Below, in pieces: positions 19,226 through 29,890 of a DNA stretch of 64,000 nucleotides. How positions within the stretch are numbered: the first letter of the stretch is position 1; every line of letters starts with the position of its first letter. The notes under the pieces were generated by a model. The model saw only the letters and a program-made list of their open reading frames with translations. It ran no database searches and was not told the DNA's origin. Origin of the DNA: Pollenia angustigena (taxonomy: Eukaryota; Arthropoda; Insecta; Diptera; Polleniidae); the NCBI GenBank assembly GCA_930367215.1, contig OV884056.1, forward strand, positions 319,206,709 to 319,270,708. Direction: 5' to 3'. The position numbers were made by a program, and so were the translations under genes.

Positions 19226-21359
19226 TCATTGTCCTCTTGAGTTCTAGAAAGTCAAATGTGAATGAATACTGTAATGCTCCAGTATTCAGAAGGCAGTATC
19301 GAAATAAAATGTATGGATTTATAAAAAGTCCATTTATAAAACTTAAGGCAGTATCGAAAAGGTATCACCGACGAGTGTTTCTAGTGAGTAGCTTTTTAGG
19401 GCAGCCGGATATTTTTATTTCGACCGAAGAAGTAATTTAGAAGGAAAAAATGCTGAAAAATAAATTTTCTGCAGTGAATGTTTTATCATCCATGGTCCAT
19501 TTCATTAATGAAAGGGACAAGTACATATTTATTAAAAACGTAAGTGACTTCTAAAGTCAATTATTAAAAAGTTGGCGATAGAAGTATATTAAAACTTTTG
19601 GCAACCGTGCCATGATTGAATATTTTTTATTTTTGTTAATGGCAAAAAAACTTTTTCTTAACTTTTCTTATCCACAATTGTGCATGCTTATTCGAGTTTT
19701 TCAAGCCCACTGTGCATTGTTTGTTTGCCTTTATGCATTTTTAACTTCAATCGATTTCCCAGGAACTGCTCGTTGTTTCTCCTTTGTTTCAATTCAACTT
19801 TTTAATATGAGTACGATCGTAGGTTTCATTTTTTTTTTTTTTTTTTTTTGCCAGCCTACGAAGTTTGTTATTTGTGCAACATAATCTGGACTGTTGTGGG
19901 CTTGTACTTGCTACAATAAGTAAATGCATGAAAATTTACTGAAATAATTACAAGCTTTGCAAAATATCAGTACGAAAGCACCTAATACTCTCTGCTTTTA
20001 ATGTTAATCCCCATTTCCCTCAGCTGGTTGCTTCCTCGAAGAGGAAGAAAGAATGTTGTAGCATTTTACTCGGGTGACATTTTCAAGTGCAATTTTGTTG
20101 CACTGTTATATTAGACTTGAATGTCTGTGCAGTTATTTGTTTGCAAGAGTATCGTTTATATTGTTTTCATATTTAGATGGATTGTGGTCGGCAAATGAGT
20201 ACGCTGCTTTTAAATTTGTATAAGAATTTTGGTAGGTTTTTTTTTTAAATTTTATTAACAAAATTATTTGCATTTTTTTTTTAAATTTTTATTAAAAACC
20301 AAAGTTAAAAAAATGTATACCAGCTGCTTGACACAAAAAATTAAATTTTAAATTAATAAAAGATCAAATTTTGTTAAAGAGCCTTCAAAGTATTCGACAT
20401 ATCAATTTGAACAGAAATTTATCCAAAGTCATGAATGCAAACCTCAACATCAATTTCAATTACGATTTTTGAGAATAAAAAAAAAAAAAAAAAATAATTT
20501 AAAAATATCTTCGAATGCTGCAATAAAGTACAGCAATTTAATACAAACTTGTTCGCCTGTTTGTTTATTTGTTTGTCTTTCCAAAACAAAGTCAGGAAAT
20601 ATATTTGTCTTTTGTTTTTTGTGAATTAAAGTCTGAACGAATAAGCGAACATTGGAGAACTATTAAATGTGTTTGCGTCTATAAACATTACACCATGAAG
20701 TTTTAAAATACTCTTTGCCAAGGAGGACAAGGGTACGTACGTACATACCCTGATTTTAATATATACATACATACATTCATATATAAAGAAATTTAAATCT
20801 AAATACAGACAACATAAATGCTTAAACATAATTTGTTTTTGGTTTTTGAAATTTAATTTTGGGTTTTTAATTTGCTTTTTGTTTGTAAAATTGTATATTA
20901 TTTTTTTTATATATAATAAATAAAAAATTCGCGAAACTTAATTTAGGTTTAATGATAATAGCTAATTAAGTTTGTATATATGTAAATGTAATTGAAACAA
21001 TGAATTCTTAAGAGAAATAAATCTGTTTCTGTAAATCTGTTCAAAATTCTTGAAATCTAGTAACATCCAATAAGGAAAGTTGGCTTTCTTTATCTCATCT
21101 TTATTAACCTTAACAAAAAAAAAAAAAAAATAAACAAAAAAAATCTTAACTGAGTAACGTTCTTCGGAGATCTAACCTTTTCCACCGTATCACGGCACAA
21201 ATATTTCAATATTTACCAAAGTAAGTTTGCCTTAATCATTCGTAAAAAAACATAAAATTCTTTAACAGCTGATACGTAAAAACGGTGCAACATTTTAATT
21301 TTGTCAGGTTCATTTGCAAAGCAATGTACCGTTTATGTAAGAGTTAATATTTGTAAATA
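19226..21359. other. AT-rich non-coding stretch
   Basis: No gene supported. Long T tracts (19829-19849), A tracts (20478-20496) and TACATA microsatellites are present; short open frames are low complexity. Confidence 0.55.
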
Positions 21360-21739
21360 CCCTGCAAATAATAGGACCAGTCCAAACACGCGTGTAAAGA
21401 GTAGCCCACAAGGGACCAGGACTAGTCCAAAAATAACCCAAACGTATGGAAAAAACATGGTCTATTTAACATTACGATGTTCTAGGAGAGGACCATATAA
21501 CCCACCTTTGGACTACTAAGGAGTAGTTTTAGAACTACTCCATGGTATACTCAAGAGTATTAGTTTGGAAGTAGTTTAAAAACGAAAGCACGTCGTTAAA
21601 AAACGAACACATGTTGTCTCACTACAAACACTTTTTAACAATGACATGGTCCATTCTTGCATTACATCGGACCAGTCCATGGAGTAGTCCATTTTATGAA
21701 AATGGATCAGGATCAGGTGATCCAATTTTATTTGCTGGG
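21360..21739 (-). mobile_element. Second copy of the GGACTRGTCC MITE, reverse orientation
   Basis: Begins CCCTGCAAATAATAGG and ends TTTATTTGCTGGG, with TA on both sides (21358-21359, 21740-21741). It aligns end to end in reverse with 17597-17970, including the GGACTAGTCC cluster and the AACGAAAGCA(T/C)GTCGTTAAA segment. Confidence 0.85.
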
Positions 21740-21859
21740 TAATCTTGCTAATGAAAACGAAACAGCTGATCAGTAACGTGTGCGTTAACGTAAGAGTAAC
21801 GAGGCCTTTAGGTAGATGAATATGGAACATCTGAATAATCCCACCAAACACTTTTCGGA

Positions 21860-22627
21860 GCGCCCCTGAATATGACTCTTAAAAGATTCCTTTTCTTGAG
21901 GGTTTAATGATTACCCTCCTAATTTATGAGCAATTCTGATTGATTTCGGAGCCTGTAGAATTCAGGACTCCGAAAAGACTAATTTTTATGAGCAATTTAG
22001 GAGCACTCTCCTAGAAAACTCTTATTTATGAGGGTTTTCTGAGGGGCAACGGTAGCTTCTTTTTTTTCTTGATAATTTCAATATTTGGCGTTTGTCTGTC
22101 AATATTGTGATAATTTTGCGCTGTTCGGTTGTGGTTTTGATAAAATCTTTGAGAAATTGTGCAAAAAGTAAGTTTATTTCTGTGTTTTTAAATAAAAAAC
22201 TATCCATTTGAAGTCTTTGTTAAAAGAAAATTAGGTGGTTTTGTGATTATGATTTCCATGCACAAAACATATATTAAAAAAACTTTTCCATCAAAAGCTA
22301 AAAAGCACAACTTTACATATAAAATGAATCCCCTAATTTCAAGAAAAAGAAACACTCTTATAACACTCTTTTGTGGCTCCCAAATCCCTCTTTTATGACT
22401 CTTTTAAGATGTTGTTATGATTCATTTGTGAGCAAAAAGGCTCACAATTTTCCATACAAATCGTCAAATTAAGGAGTCCTAAAACGCTCATATTCAGTAC
22501 AAAATTTTTTGACGGTTTCATAGAAAAACACGCTCATGTCTGAGGGTTTTAGGAGCTTTTTTATGAGCATTTTGCTCATAAAAAGGAGTCCTAAAAGACT
22601 CTTTTAGGTCTCATATTGTTTGCTGGG
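21860..22627. repeat. Element-like region with inverted AAAAGACTC/TATGAGCA motifs
   Basis: The left edge CCCCTGAATATGACTCTTAA resembles the reverse of the right edge (CCCAGCAAACAATATGAGAC, then CTAAAAGAGTC). GAGTCCTAAAAGACTC-like and TATGAGCAATTT-like motifs recur through both halves in both orientations. This suggests a MITE with motif-rich ends; no target duplication was found. Confidence 0.5.
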
Positions 22628-23090
22628 ATCCCCCGTTCCAAAAACCCAATACACTCACAGTTTTTCATTAACATTCACACAATTTTTGTACTTTCAGCCA
22701 ATCGGCTGTTTCCTCGATTTTTCTACTTGCATGTAGAAACGTAGGGCTACACCGATAACGTCAGACATTTTTCTTAAATGGGGTAGCAACCCACCATTCT
22801 AAAAAACTTATTTTGAAAGATTTATAAGGCATCTTTAAACACTTGTAGACTCCTCCTGATCAATCGCCACATGATTAATTTTATGTGGATTCTGAAGAAG
22901 AGATAAACTCAGTGTTTTTGTTGTTTTTTTTAAGCTTTAATATTGTTACAAGTAAAACTAGAGTGTTTATAATTCTTATTCGCTTAACAGTCTTATTTGT
23001 ACTTATGTTTGCTTAGTGTTCGAAATTCGACCATAGTTATAAACATACATATGTTTATATGAATTTACATGTTTCGAGCATTTGTATTTT
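22628..23090. repeat. AT-rich stretch with a short dispersed block
   Basis: CCAATACACTCACAGTTTTT at 22648-22667 recurs as a variant near 55178-55200 and in reverse near 55795-55825. The rest is unremarkable. Confidence 0.4.
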
Positions 23091-23580
23091 ATCGTCTACT
23101 ATCTTCCACTCAAGTACGTGAATATATAAAAATATATAAAAAAAAAATTTTTAAATTAAAATTTTTAGGTTTCTTGGACCTAGAAGCACCAAAAATATCC
23201 ATCTTAAAGATTCTCATTTACGCAGGAATCCGCGTGTTGAATTTTAAGTCTCTAGGTCTTAATATTAACAGAAATTCAAAAAGTACCAGTTGAAGAGCAA
23301 AAAAGTATCAAAAAGTTCCCCTTAATAGATTCTCACCCACTCAGGACTGTGAATGTTTTATGTTTCTAGGTTCAATATTAACATAATCAAAAAAAGCACC
23401 AGTTGCAGAAACGAAAACGTACAAAAATCTCCCCCTAACAAATTTGTATTCACTCAGAGCCATTCAAAATATTAAAAATTCAAAAAGTACCTTGCTTCTA
23501 CTATGAGGATCTACTATTTTATGTTTCTTAATTCAATTTAATAGAAAATTCTAAAATGGCAGCGCAGAAAAGTAAAAGCA
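23090..23580 (+). repeat. Imperfect ~125-bp repeats, AAAAAGTACC family
   Basis: Two to three imperfect units share TTTCTAGGT(C/T), AATATTAACA, AAAAAGTACCAGTTG, and (C)CCC(C)TTA followed by ATTCTCA. A related block is at 42190-42420, and a more distant one at 47660-48240. Non-coding satellite-like or element-derived DNA. Confidence 0.6.
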
Positions 23581-24635
23581 AGAAATTTAATTTCTCCTAT
23601 TTTCCAGTTTGCTACGTTTTCTCCCATTGAGACTCGGTTGACAAACAAAGGAGCAGTGTTCTTAACTGGCTTGCCTTTGCCGATTTATATATAACATTGA
23701 TATAGTTGAAATATTTGAAACCCGGTTTTTCGATTACGATTAGGTACCCTTTTTTATTATTTGGTAGAAAAAACTTTGTGTAATTAGAAAAACAATTTTA
23801 TTTATGTGTTGAGCATATCGTCATATTAAATGCAAACGGACGTAACTACACAACATTATGAAATTGAGTTTTCTATCGATTATGGTTCGTTTTATCAAAA
23901 TACATGTTCATCCAAAATTTTAGATTCCTACGATCAAAAATGGCGATTTTATTAACGAAATCCAAACGCCAATTACACCTTGTTGTTATGGATTTTGTAA
24001 AGTTTTTTGCTTATCCTGTAAAAAAATAAAAATTGTAGTTACTTCCCTTCCCTTTGCATTTAATATCACGATATGTGTTAGTAGCAAATTGGAACGCTTT
24101 TACTCTTATTTTAATGTTCAAATTCGTTGACATGCAGAGGAGGAAAGTGTTCTTAACTGTTTTGCCTTTGCCTATTTATAAATACATAGATAAGATTTTT
24201 AGTTTTTCTAAAATCTTTGGAAATAGTTTCCTGAAGATCTGGCCAAAGCAACGAGTGAAATGCGCTTAGGAATAGCTTATCCAACCAACAATAAATTTCA
24301 CTATTCAGAGTTCTATGAGACAAACTACAAGGACTATACTCTGTGGTAAAAATCAAGCCAGCCAAAGGTCAAAAGTCAGTTTTTTTTTTTTTTGGAAATT
24401 TAGAACTTTTGATGAAACTGATGAAGAACTATCGTGGGGTATGAAATATGGCTTAACTATTTTCTGTAATTGGTAATAAATATTTCATAAGAAAAAAAAA
24501 TAATCGATATTAACAATTTTATTCACTAAATGGCAAAAATTACCCAATGCTTTTTTAACGCAGTTTCATTTAAAAATCTGCATAATAAAAGAAAACATTT
24601 TTAATTATAAATTATTTTCAAATCGTTTCCATTAG
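23581..24635. other. AT-rich non-coding stretch
   Basis: No gene supported. GTTCTTAACTG(G/T)(C/T)TTGCCTTTGCC occurs twice (23659 and 24148), followed by ATTTATA, a short local repeat. Confidence 0.5.
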
Positions 24636-25225
24636 GAACAAAGGGCCGCAATAGCAGCTCTTGCCAATGACGCAAAAATTGAAGATTGTGATCTTGGTTT
24701 CTTTTGAAATAGCTGATGACTTTCTTACAGGACCTATAATAGCAAAATACTGGTTAGCCTTTTAAATGTGATAGCCTACATCGTCTCTGCAGTCGGCCGT
24801 ATTCGTTAAAATGCTTCTGAAAGTGCAAAATGATTTTACTTCTTCTAACTCAGCGCTCAGTATCTGAAATTTGCTGGTGTTTAGGGCGTTGCAGCGCACT
24901 ACTTTGCTCTTCTTTGTATATTAATCTTGGCCAGCTTTTGCTGCTTCAATTCGGACAGCTTAAAGTTTGGCTGCCATATGGTTTTAATTGTGTTCAAGGC
25001 TCTTTAGCTGTTGACTCTGTTCCATCTTATTAATGTTTGCGCGAGAATATCGTACAATAACAGCAAGAACGATGTGTTGAGGAGAGAAGATGAACAACAC
25101 CGGTTACAACATCATCAAAGGGCGTCGTTATCGTGAACAACTTGACATCTTACATCTCTGTAGAGATTAATAATTTTTGGAGGGCGACCTTTGCAGACAA
25201 GAGCGCTCCAAATTTGTGGTTCAGT
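24636..25225 (-). pseudogene. RTE-like LINE reverse-transcriptase relic
   Basis: Read in reverse, it is collinear over ~190 residues with the RT and post-RT region of RTE-like endonuclease-reverse transcriptases. The blocks are WSALVCKGRPPKIINLYRDV, VVHDNDAL, VVTGV (the remnant of TGVRQGC), LLSS, then IEAAKAG, YTKKSKVV, NTSKFQI and FCTFRSILTNTADCRDDV. Next come NQYFAIIGPVRKSSAISKET and KITIFNF. Several stops and frameshifts are present, and the FADD segment is eroded. The family label comes from the remembered order of these motifs. A C-terminal fragment of the same type lies at 63566-63866. Confidence 0.85.
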
Positions 25226-25288
25226 GTGTCGAAATGCCATATTGTGGCAAAGTTAACTGAATTTAAACTGCTTTAAGTTCAAATAAAT

Positions 25289-25652
25289 TGGCTTATTGGA
25301 AGAAATTCTGCCCTTAATCTGGATTGTAAACTCTTAGTTGACAACTTAATCGTAGAGCCAAAATGTTGCTATGGTATTCAGTTGTGGGACACTGCCTCGG
25401 CCTCCAAGATAGAGAAAAGCCAAAAGCGAAACAAAATTCTTCGACACATCGCATTTGCTCACTGGTCTATAAAAAAACTCGAACCTTCACATAGACCTCA
25501 ATGATGGCGGGCCCATTCGCTTAAGAAAAAGATACACTGCAGCACTGATACGATCGGAAGAGCGCTTAACACCATGTGAACGGGAACGAATCGTGTTTTG
25601 GCGAATTTTCGATCGGCTTTGGCAGGACGTTAACTTAAGAATTATATTATGA
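25289..25652 (+). pseudogene. Jockey-like LINE ORF2 C-terminal relic
   Basis: The reading WLIGRNSALNLDCKLLVDNL, then YGIQLWDTASASKIEKSQK and KILRHI, is the post-RT segment of Jockey-clade elements (family pattern: W-IGR-S-L---KLL-Y, YGIQLWG-AS-S-IE--Q--Q-K-LR). A frameshift near 25495-25510 moves the frame to HIDLNDGGPIRL and on to WQDVNLRIIL with a TGA at 25650-25652. It lies only ~65 bp from the opposite-strand RTE-like relic. Confidence 0.82.
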
Positions 25653-25701
25653 TATAATTAAATATTGTTAGTTTATATTCCAATTTAGAAAGATTGAATA
25701 A

Positions 25702-25929
25702 AAAACATTTAAAAAAGAAATAAAAATTTTGCGCTGCAATGTAAGAGAAATACCCGTGGATCAATTTCGTCTGCCACTGCCTTTGGATCGGCCCTACAAG
25801 CACGAACATGCGGATTTGTCAAAGACAAAAATTAGACAGATTTATAATAAACCTCCATTCATAGGAAATGAGGTCATACGACTTTAAAACTGGTTTGACT
25901 TTTTGAAACAGATTACCAGAATAAAATAG
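25702..25929 (+). pseudogene. Unidentified coding-like stretch
   Basis: An open frame without an obvious start reads REIPVDQFRLPLPLDRPYKH then EHADLSKTKIRQIYNKPPF, reaches a TAA at 25885-25887, and continues sensibly as NWFDFLKQITRIK to a TAG at 25927-25929. Its composition is balanced, unlike chance frames nearby. I do not recognise the family. It could be an exon fragment, a retrocopy of a host gene, or part of an element ORF. The internal stop argues for a broken copy. Confidence 0.4.
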
Positions 25930-27263
25930 TTAATAAGCGAGAGGAAGTCTTTTCCATAAGAGGTGCTTTGCACACACAGTTTTACAGTTAAATGTTTTTA
26001 TTAGTTATTTCATTTATTTTAACCCAAATTTCAATTTCACATAGTACAACAAATTTTAAACGTTTTCTTCTTCTTTTTTTTTGAGAAAATTTTAAGTTTG
26101 ACATTTAATTTGTTAAAATGTTTCGACACAAATTTCAAAGAAATGTTTTCTTCTTCACGACAATAAAGTATAGGAAGGGCGCTAAGGCATTTTTAAAGTA
26201 ACAAGAAAGTTGTCGTTAAAGAACTGGGGAAATTCCTTGGGGGAAATTATTTCATTGTGGACAAGAAACAAAAGAAGTAGTCTCTTAAATATAAAAATAC
26301 TTGAAGTTATTAAGCAACTCAAAATTTTCCTTTCTAAAAGTCCATGCGAATGTTTTTTTTATTTCATTTCAAATTACAATTCATTCAATGAGATTAAGGC
26401 GGTTGTAATGAAAAAGATCGGACACAACCTAAAACAAACAAACAAACAAACAAACAAACAAAACGAACAAGTGAGTGAACCTGCAAACAAAACAATTAAA
26501 TTTAATTTCCTCTATCATAATTCTTCAATTCGATCCAATTTGAGGCTGTTTATCGTTTTCTTTTTTTTTCGTTAAACATCAGACATTTATCTTAAAAAAG
26601 TTGAAAGCATGACAAAATGTTAATAAGACTCATTAACAAAAACTTCTTACTGAAATATCTCTATAGAGAAGAGTAAGAGTTGTATTCGTTTAGGTCTGAG
26701 TTTGTGCGGATGTTGCCAAGATTATAAAAGTTTGTTTTCATTTTCCCCAAAGACAACAACTGAAAACAAAACCCAACAACAACGTTTGGGAACTTATACA
26801 GCTTAACAGACGCATCCAGAGATACCGAGTGAAAAAAAGACTCATATGGAGAAAAAGGTGTTTAGGAGGAGGTAAAATCAAAGTGGAAGGATGTTATATG
26901 AAGTTAAATGTCGTGACTTGTAGTTGTTCTAGAGGAGCCAACAAACTAGTATGCATTTTGTTTTTCTGCTGTTGTTAAAAAAAAAAAAAAATTCGTTGTC
27001 TACAAACCAGTTGAGTTGGTTTTACTACAATTCATCGTAAGTTCGAGTACCATTTATTTGGAATCCTACACAAGAGATCGTCCAACGTAGTCGTAGTAAA
27101 AGAAAAACAAAGTTGTGTTTACAAATTCTGTTTACTAGAAGAATATTGTGACTAGTTACAGTCAGGAGAGTAGAGATGAAGGCTATTTTCATTTCTATGT
27201 CGAATTTAGTATTTGGAATTTGTGACCAAAATTTTGGAAAACTTTACAAGAATTATTTAATCG
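25930..27263. other. AT-rich non-coding stretch
   Basis: No gene supported. An AAAC tandem run lies near 26434-26462 and poly-A tracts near 26978-26992. Confidence 0.55.
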
Positions 27264-27345
27264 GCCTTATTGTGTAAGGCTTTGTCATTAACACCTGAGT
27301 CGTTTTTATTAAGAGATTAAAGTAACACAAAACATCTGTTCTTTA
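27264..27345 (+). repeat. Degenerate half of the CCTTATT foldback family
   Basis: GGCCTTATTGTGTAAGGC, then GTCGTTTTTATTAAGAGATT and AAAG, match the left arm and centre of the MITEs at 13327-13463 and 45122-45261. The right arm is lost. Confidence 0.55.
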
Positions 27346-27399
27346 ATCTTGGAAAAGAGGAATATGTTAATGTTAATTTAAAACTATACAATTGTAAAT

Positions 27400-27560
27400 G
27401 TTACATTACCATAACATGTTCGGACGCAGCCATAATGTGATTGTGGCTTCTCAATGGAGGACTAATTTAACCATAATATGGTTGCCACTGACAATAAAAT
27501 GGTTAAAAAGCTATAAATGTGGGGTCAGGTTTTAAAAAGGTTTTATTATATTTTATAGTA
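27400..27560. repeat. Degenerate relative of the 11999-12162 MITE interior
   Basis: TTAACCATAATATGGTTGCC, ACAATAAAATGGTTAAA and similar matches to 12064-12120 indicate common origin. The termini are no longer recognisable. Confidence 0.5.
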
Positions 27561-28295
27561 ACCATGTAAAGCCCATTCGTAACGATTCTGCGCAGCCTAA
27601 TATAACGCTCTTATTTGTTTGTAACCCCCGCGTCGAGAAACTTTTCGATTGCAACGTGAGAAATGGAACAAAAATGCCATAAATTGAAACAAACAACTAT
27701 TTTTCTCACTTTACTACGTATGTGATATTTTTGGCGAAAAATTTTGGTAAAGAAATAACTCGACCATTTAAGTGCGTCTGTAAAATTTTGTGAGAAAGTT
27801 CTCGCTTTGAACTGTAAAAACTCACGAATAAAAATGGAGTGAGAAAAAAATGTCAACACTAAAGAGAGGTAAGTATTCTGTTCTCGGTTGATTTTTTCAT
27901 TGTTTAATTATTTTGCTTTGATTAGTTTTGAAAAATATGCGAATGTTTTCGAAGCCATTTTATAAACAACATTTAAGTCACACTTTGTTTTAACCGACGG
28001 TTTTTTTTTGCCACCGTCGTTGAACATTTTGAACAAGTGTGACTGGCGATCTCGACGTCTGCGATTTCACATCGGCTTCGAGTAGAATATTATGACATTT
28101 CAAACGCAACGACGTAATCTCTTTGGATAGTTTTCGACCTGAGTTACAGACACACTTTTTTACACTTTTCGAGAACCGATGGAATATTTTGCTTCACATC
28201 TTTTCCATGCGAGAAGTTTATACCAAAGTTACAGAATATGGGTACGGTACAGACTTGAAAGAAAATCTACTTAGGCAATTCCCAAAGTGTTCTAA
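27561..28295. other. Non-coding stretch, slightly less AT-rich
   Basis: No recognisable gene. Short frames (27611-27859 reverse, 28123-28368 forward) have no family resemblance, and the latter runs into a dispersed repeat, so neither is called. Confidence 0.45.
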
Positions 28296-28603
28296 GGTAC
28301 GACAAAACGTAAAAAAATTAAATGAAGAAGTCAAATTTGTAAAAAGGGTTTTTATATATACAAAGTAATGAAGTAGCACTATATTCGGAAAATATTACAA
28401 CAATCGACGCTAAGGATTTGCAGATATAAGCAAAAATATGCGCTGGCGTGACGTTACAAGACGTTGCATTACAAAACTGAATAAGACTGTGTGAATTGAG
28501 CAAGAAGTTTTGTATAAAACCTTTTTTAGTAAGCTTTGGACTTAAAAAGATTAATTTTTTAGCCTATCAAATTAAAAACCTTTGCTCGTTTAAAGGTGCA
28601 TAT
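28296..28603 (-). repeat. Inverted copy of the 36236-36575 repeat
   Basis: In reverse complement it follows 36236-36575 for about 300 bp. Shared blocks include TTGCTTATAT, TGCAAATCCTTAGCGT, GAATATAGTGCTACTTCATT, AGTCCAAAG, GGTTTTATACAAAAC and AACGTCACGCCAG. It abuts the MITE at 28604-28695 as the other copy abuts 36001-36233, so both belong to one larger element or duplicated block. Confidence 0.8.
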
Positions 28604-28695
28604 GGGGATTTTCAGCGAAAAGAAACAATTTAAATTACTACTGGCTTTACGTTACAAAAAGTAGGCTTTTCGCTGGAACTGCCCATATATGACAG
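28604..28695. mobile_element. ATATGGGCA foldback MITE, internally deleted copy
   Basis: Left CATATGGGGATTTTCAGCGA and right CGCTGGAACTGCCCATATAT are inverted. The interior AATTTAAATTACT and GGCTTTACGTTAC match 36001-36233. Confidence 0.78.
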
Positions 28696-28720
28696 TTGCC
28701 TAACTATAAATTGAATGTAC

Positions 28721-29117
28721 CCAGTAAATACTTTTTGATTTTTAGTAATAGGTGGTAGTTATTTCATACATTACCTGGTAAGTAGTTGTCATTACAATTG
28801 TCATTATTCTGAAAACTTCAATAAGTACTTACTAGTAATGACCTCAGCAACTACTTATTACTTCTGTTATTTTCACTACTGAATATTTGCTTACTGGTAA
28901 CGTACTCAATAACTACTTATTAGGTCTATGAACTCGTGATTTTTTTTGCTTCTGGTTAGTTTATTGTATGTATGTTATTGTATGTAGGTGTATTTTGTAA
29001 GTACTGAATTCTTTGGACACCTCGAACAAAAATAAGTTATTCAGCCGAAAAATAAGTAGGGTTTATTTTCTCCAACATTATTTGCTAACTTACCAGGTAA
29101 GTAAAGTTTTTGCTGGC
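28721..29117. repeat. Element-like region with AAGTACTTA/CTACTTATTA motifs
   Basis: The left edge CCAGTAAATACTTTTTG and right edge (reverse CCAGCAAAAACTTTACTTAC) are loosely inverted. TTACCTGGTAAGTA lies near the left and TTACCAGGTAAGTA near the right. Several ACTACTTATTA motifs lie between. Probably a degraded MITE; no target duplication found. Confidence 0.5.
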
Positions 29118-29332
29118 TAATTATCAAGACCTTACAAGTTTAAAGGTTTATTTGATAAAGACAAAAATAGTTTTGGAAATAAAGTATTGTTTTTATAAGT
29201 TAAGTTCAAACTTAGCGATTTGAGCGATATTTATCTTTACAATAGCAAAGCTAAAATCGTAATTTTCAAACTACGAGTATTATGGTGCAATATATTCTTA
29301 ATTATTTTACAAATTTGTAAAATAAAAGGTAT

Positions 29333-29468
29333 TTTGGTTATTTTGTTGAACTATTTATGGTTTTTAGTCCAAATTTTTATATTTGATTTACGCTTAAGTT
29401 CAACAAATTTAATTTTCATTAAATTATTTTTATGAAGAAAGAAATTTTACAACATGAAAATTAATTAA
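29333..29468 (+). repeat. Dispersed repeat copy (family of 13840-14140)
   Basis: GGTTATTTTGTTGAACTATT through TTTTACAACATGAAAA matches 29743-29880 closely, 410 bp downstream. A diverged third copy lies in reverse at 13840-14140. Confidence 0.82.
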
Positions 29469-29495
29469 AATTGTTATTGATAATTTTTCATTCTT

Positions 29496-29580
29496 GACCG
29501 CAGCTGGGGATCGAACCCAGGCTTTTACGGACAGGTTACCCTTACATGTTTCGATTGCAACCACTCAATCTCTTCAGAGA
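29496..29580 (-). mobile_element. tRNA-like SINE head or degenerate tRNA pseudogene
   Basis: The reverse strand shows GGTTCGATCC inside CTGGGTTCGATCCCCAG (a B box in a short stem, 29504-29520) and an upstream GATTGAGTGGTTGCA (A-box-like, near 29558-29572). Spacing is longer than in a normal tRNA and the acceptor stem is not evident. It lies between the two direct copies of the dispersed repeat and may be the head of a different SINE family from 2904-3092. Confidence 0.5.
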
Positions 29581-29737
29581 TCAAACATCATCAATCTTTA
29601 AATCCAATTTTATCTATTTTAATTGATTTTACACGGTTTTTCTTACTTTTTTTTGGCTTTCTTTTTCTTGTTGACCTTTTTCAGCACATCTTGAAGGACA
29701 AATGTAAACATAGAGGTCGTGCCTTAGCTTTAACAAT

Positions 29738-29890
29738 AATTAGTATTGTGGTTATTTTGTTGAACTATTTATGGTTTTAAATCCAAATTTTAATATGTAT
29801 TTTATTTAGGCTAAAGCTCATCAAATTTAATTTTCATTAAATTATTTTTATGAAGAAAGAAATTTTACAACATGAAAACTAATAAAAATC
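29738..29890 (+). repeat. Dispersed repeat copy with empty site for the 13903-14043 MITE
   Basis: A direct duplicate of 29333-29468. The sequence TCAAATTTAATTTTCATTAA contains a single TTA (29827-29829) exactly where the reverse-oriented copy at 13840-14140 carries the MITE flanked by duplicated TAA. Confidence 0.85.

Noticed and set aside
26210..26575. 121-codon open frame as a protein gene
   Set aside because: Its length comes from an AAAC microsatellite translated as Gln/Thr/Asn/Lys and a Phe-rich end; no domain or family resemblance.
29496..29580. Functional tRNA gene on the reverse strand
   Set aside because: Only B-box and weak A-box signals are present; spacing is abnormal and no acceptor stem is apparent. 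Treated as a SINE head or pseudogene.
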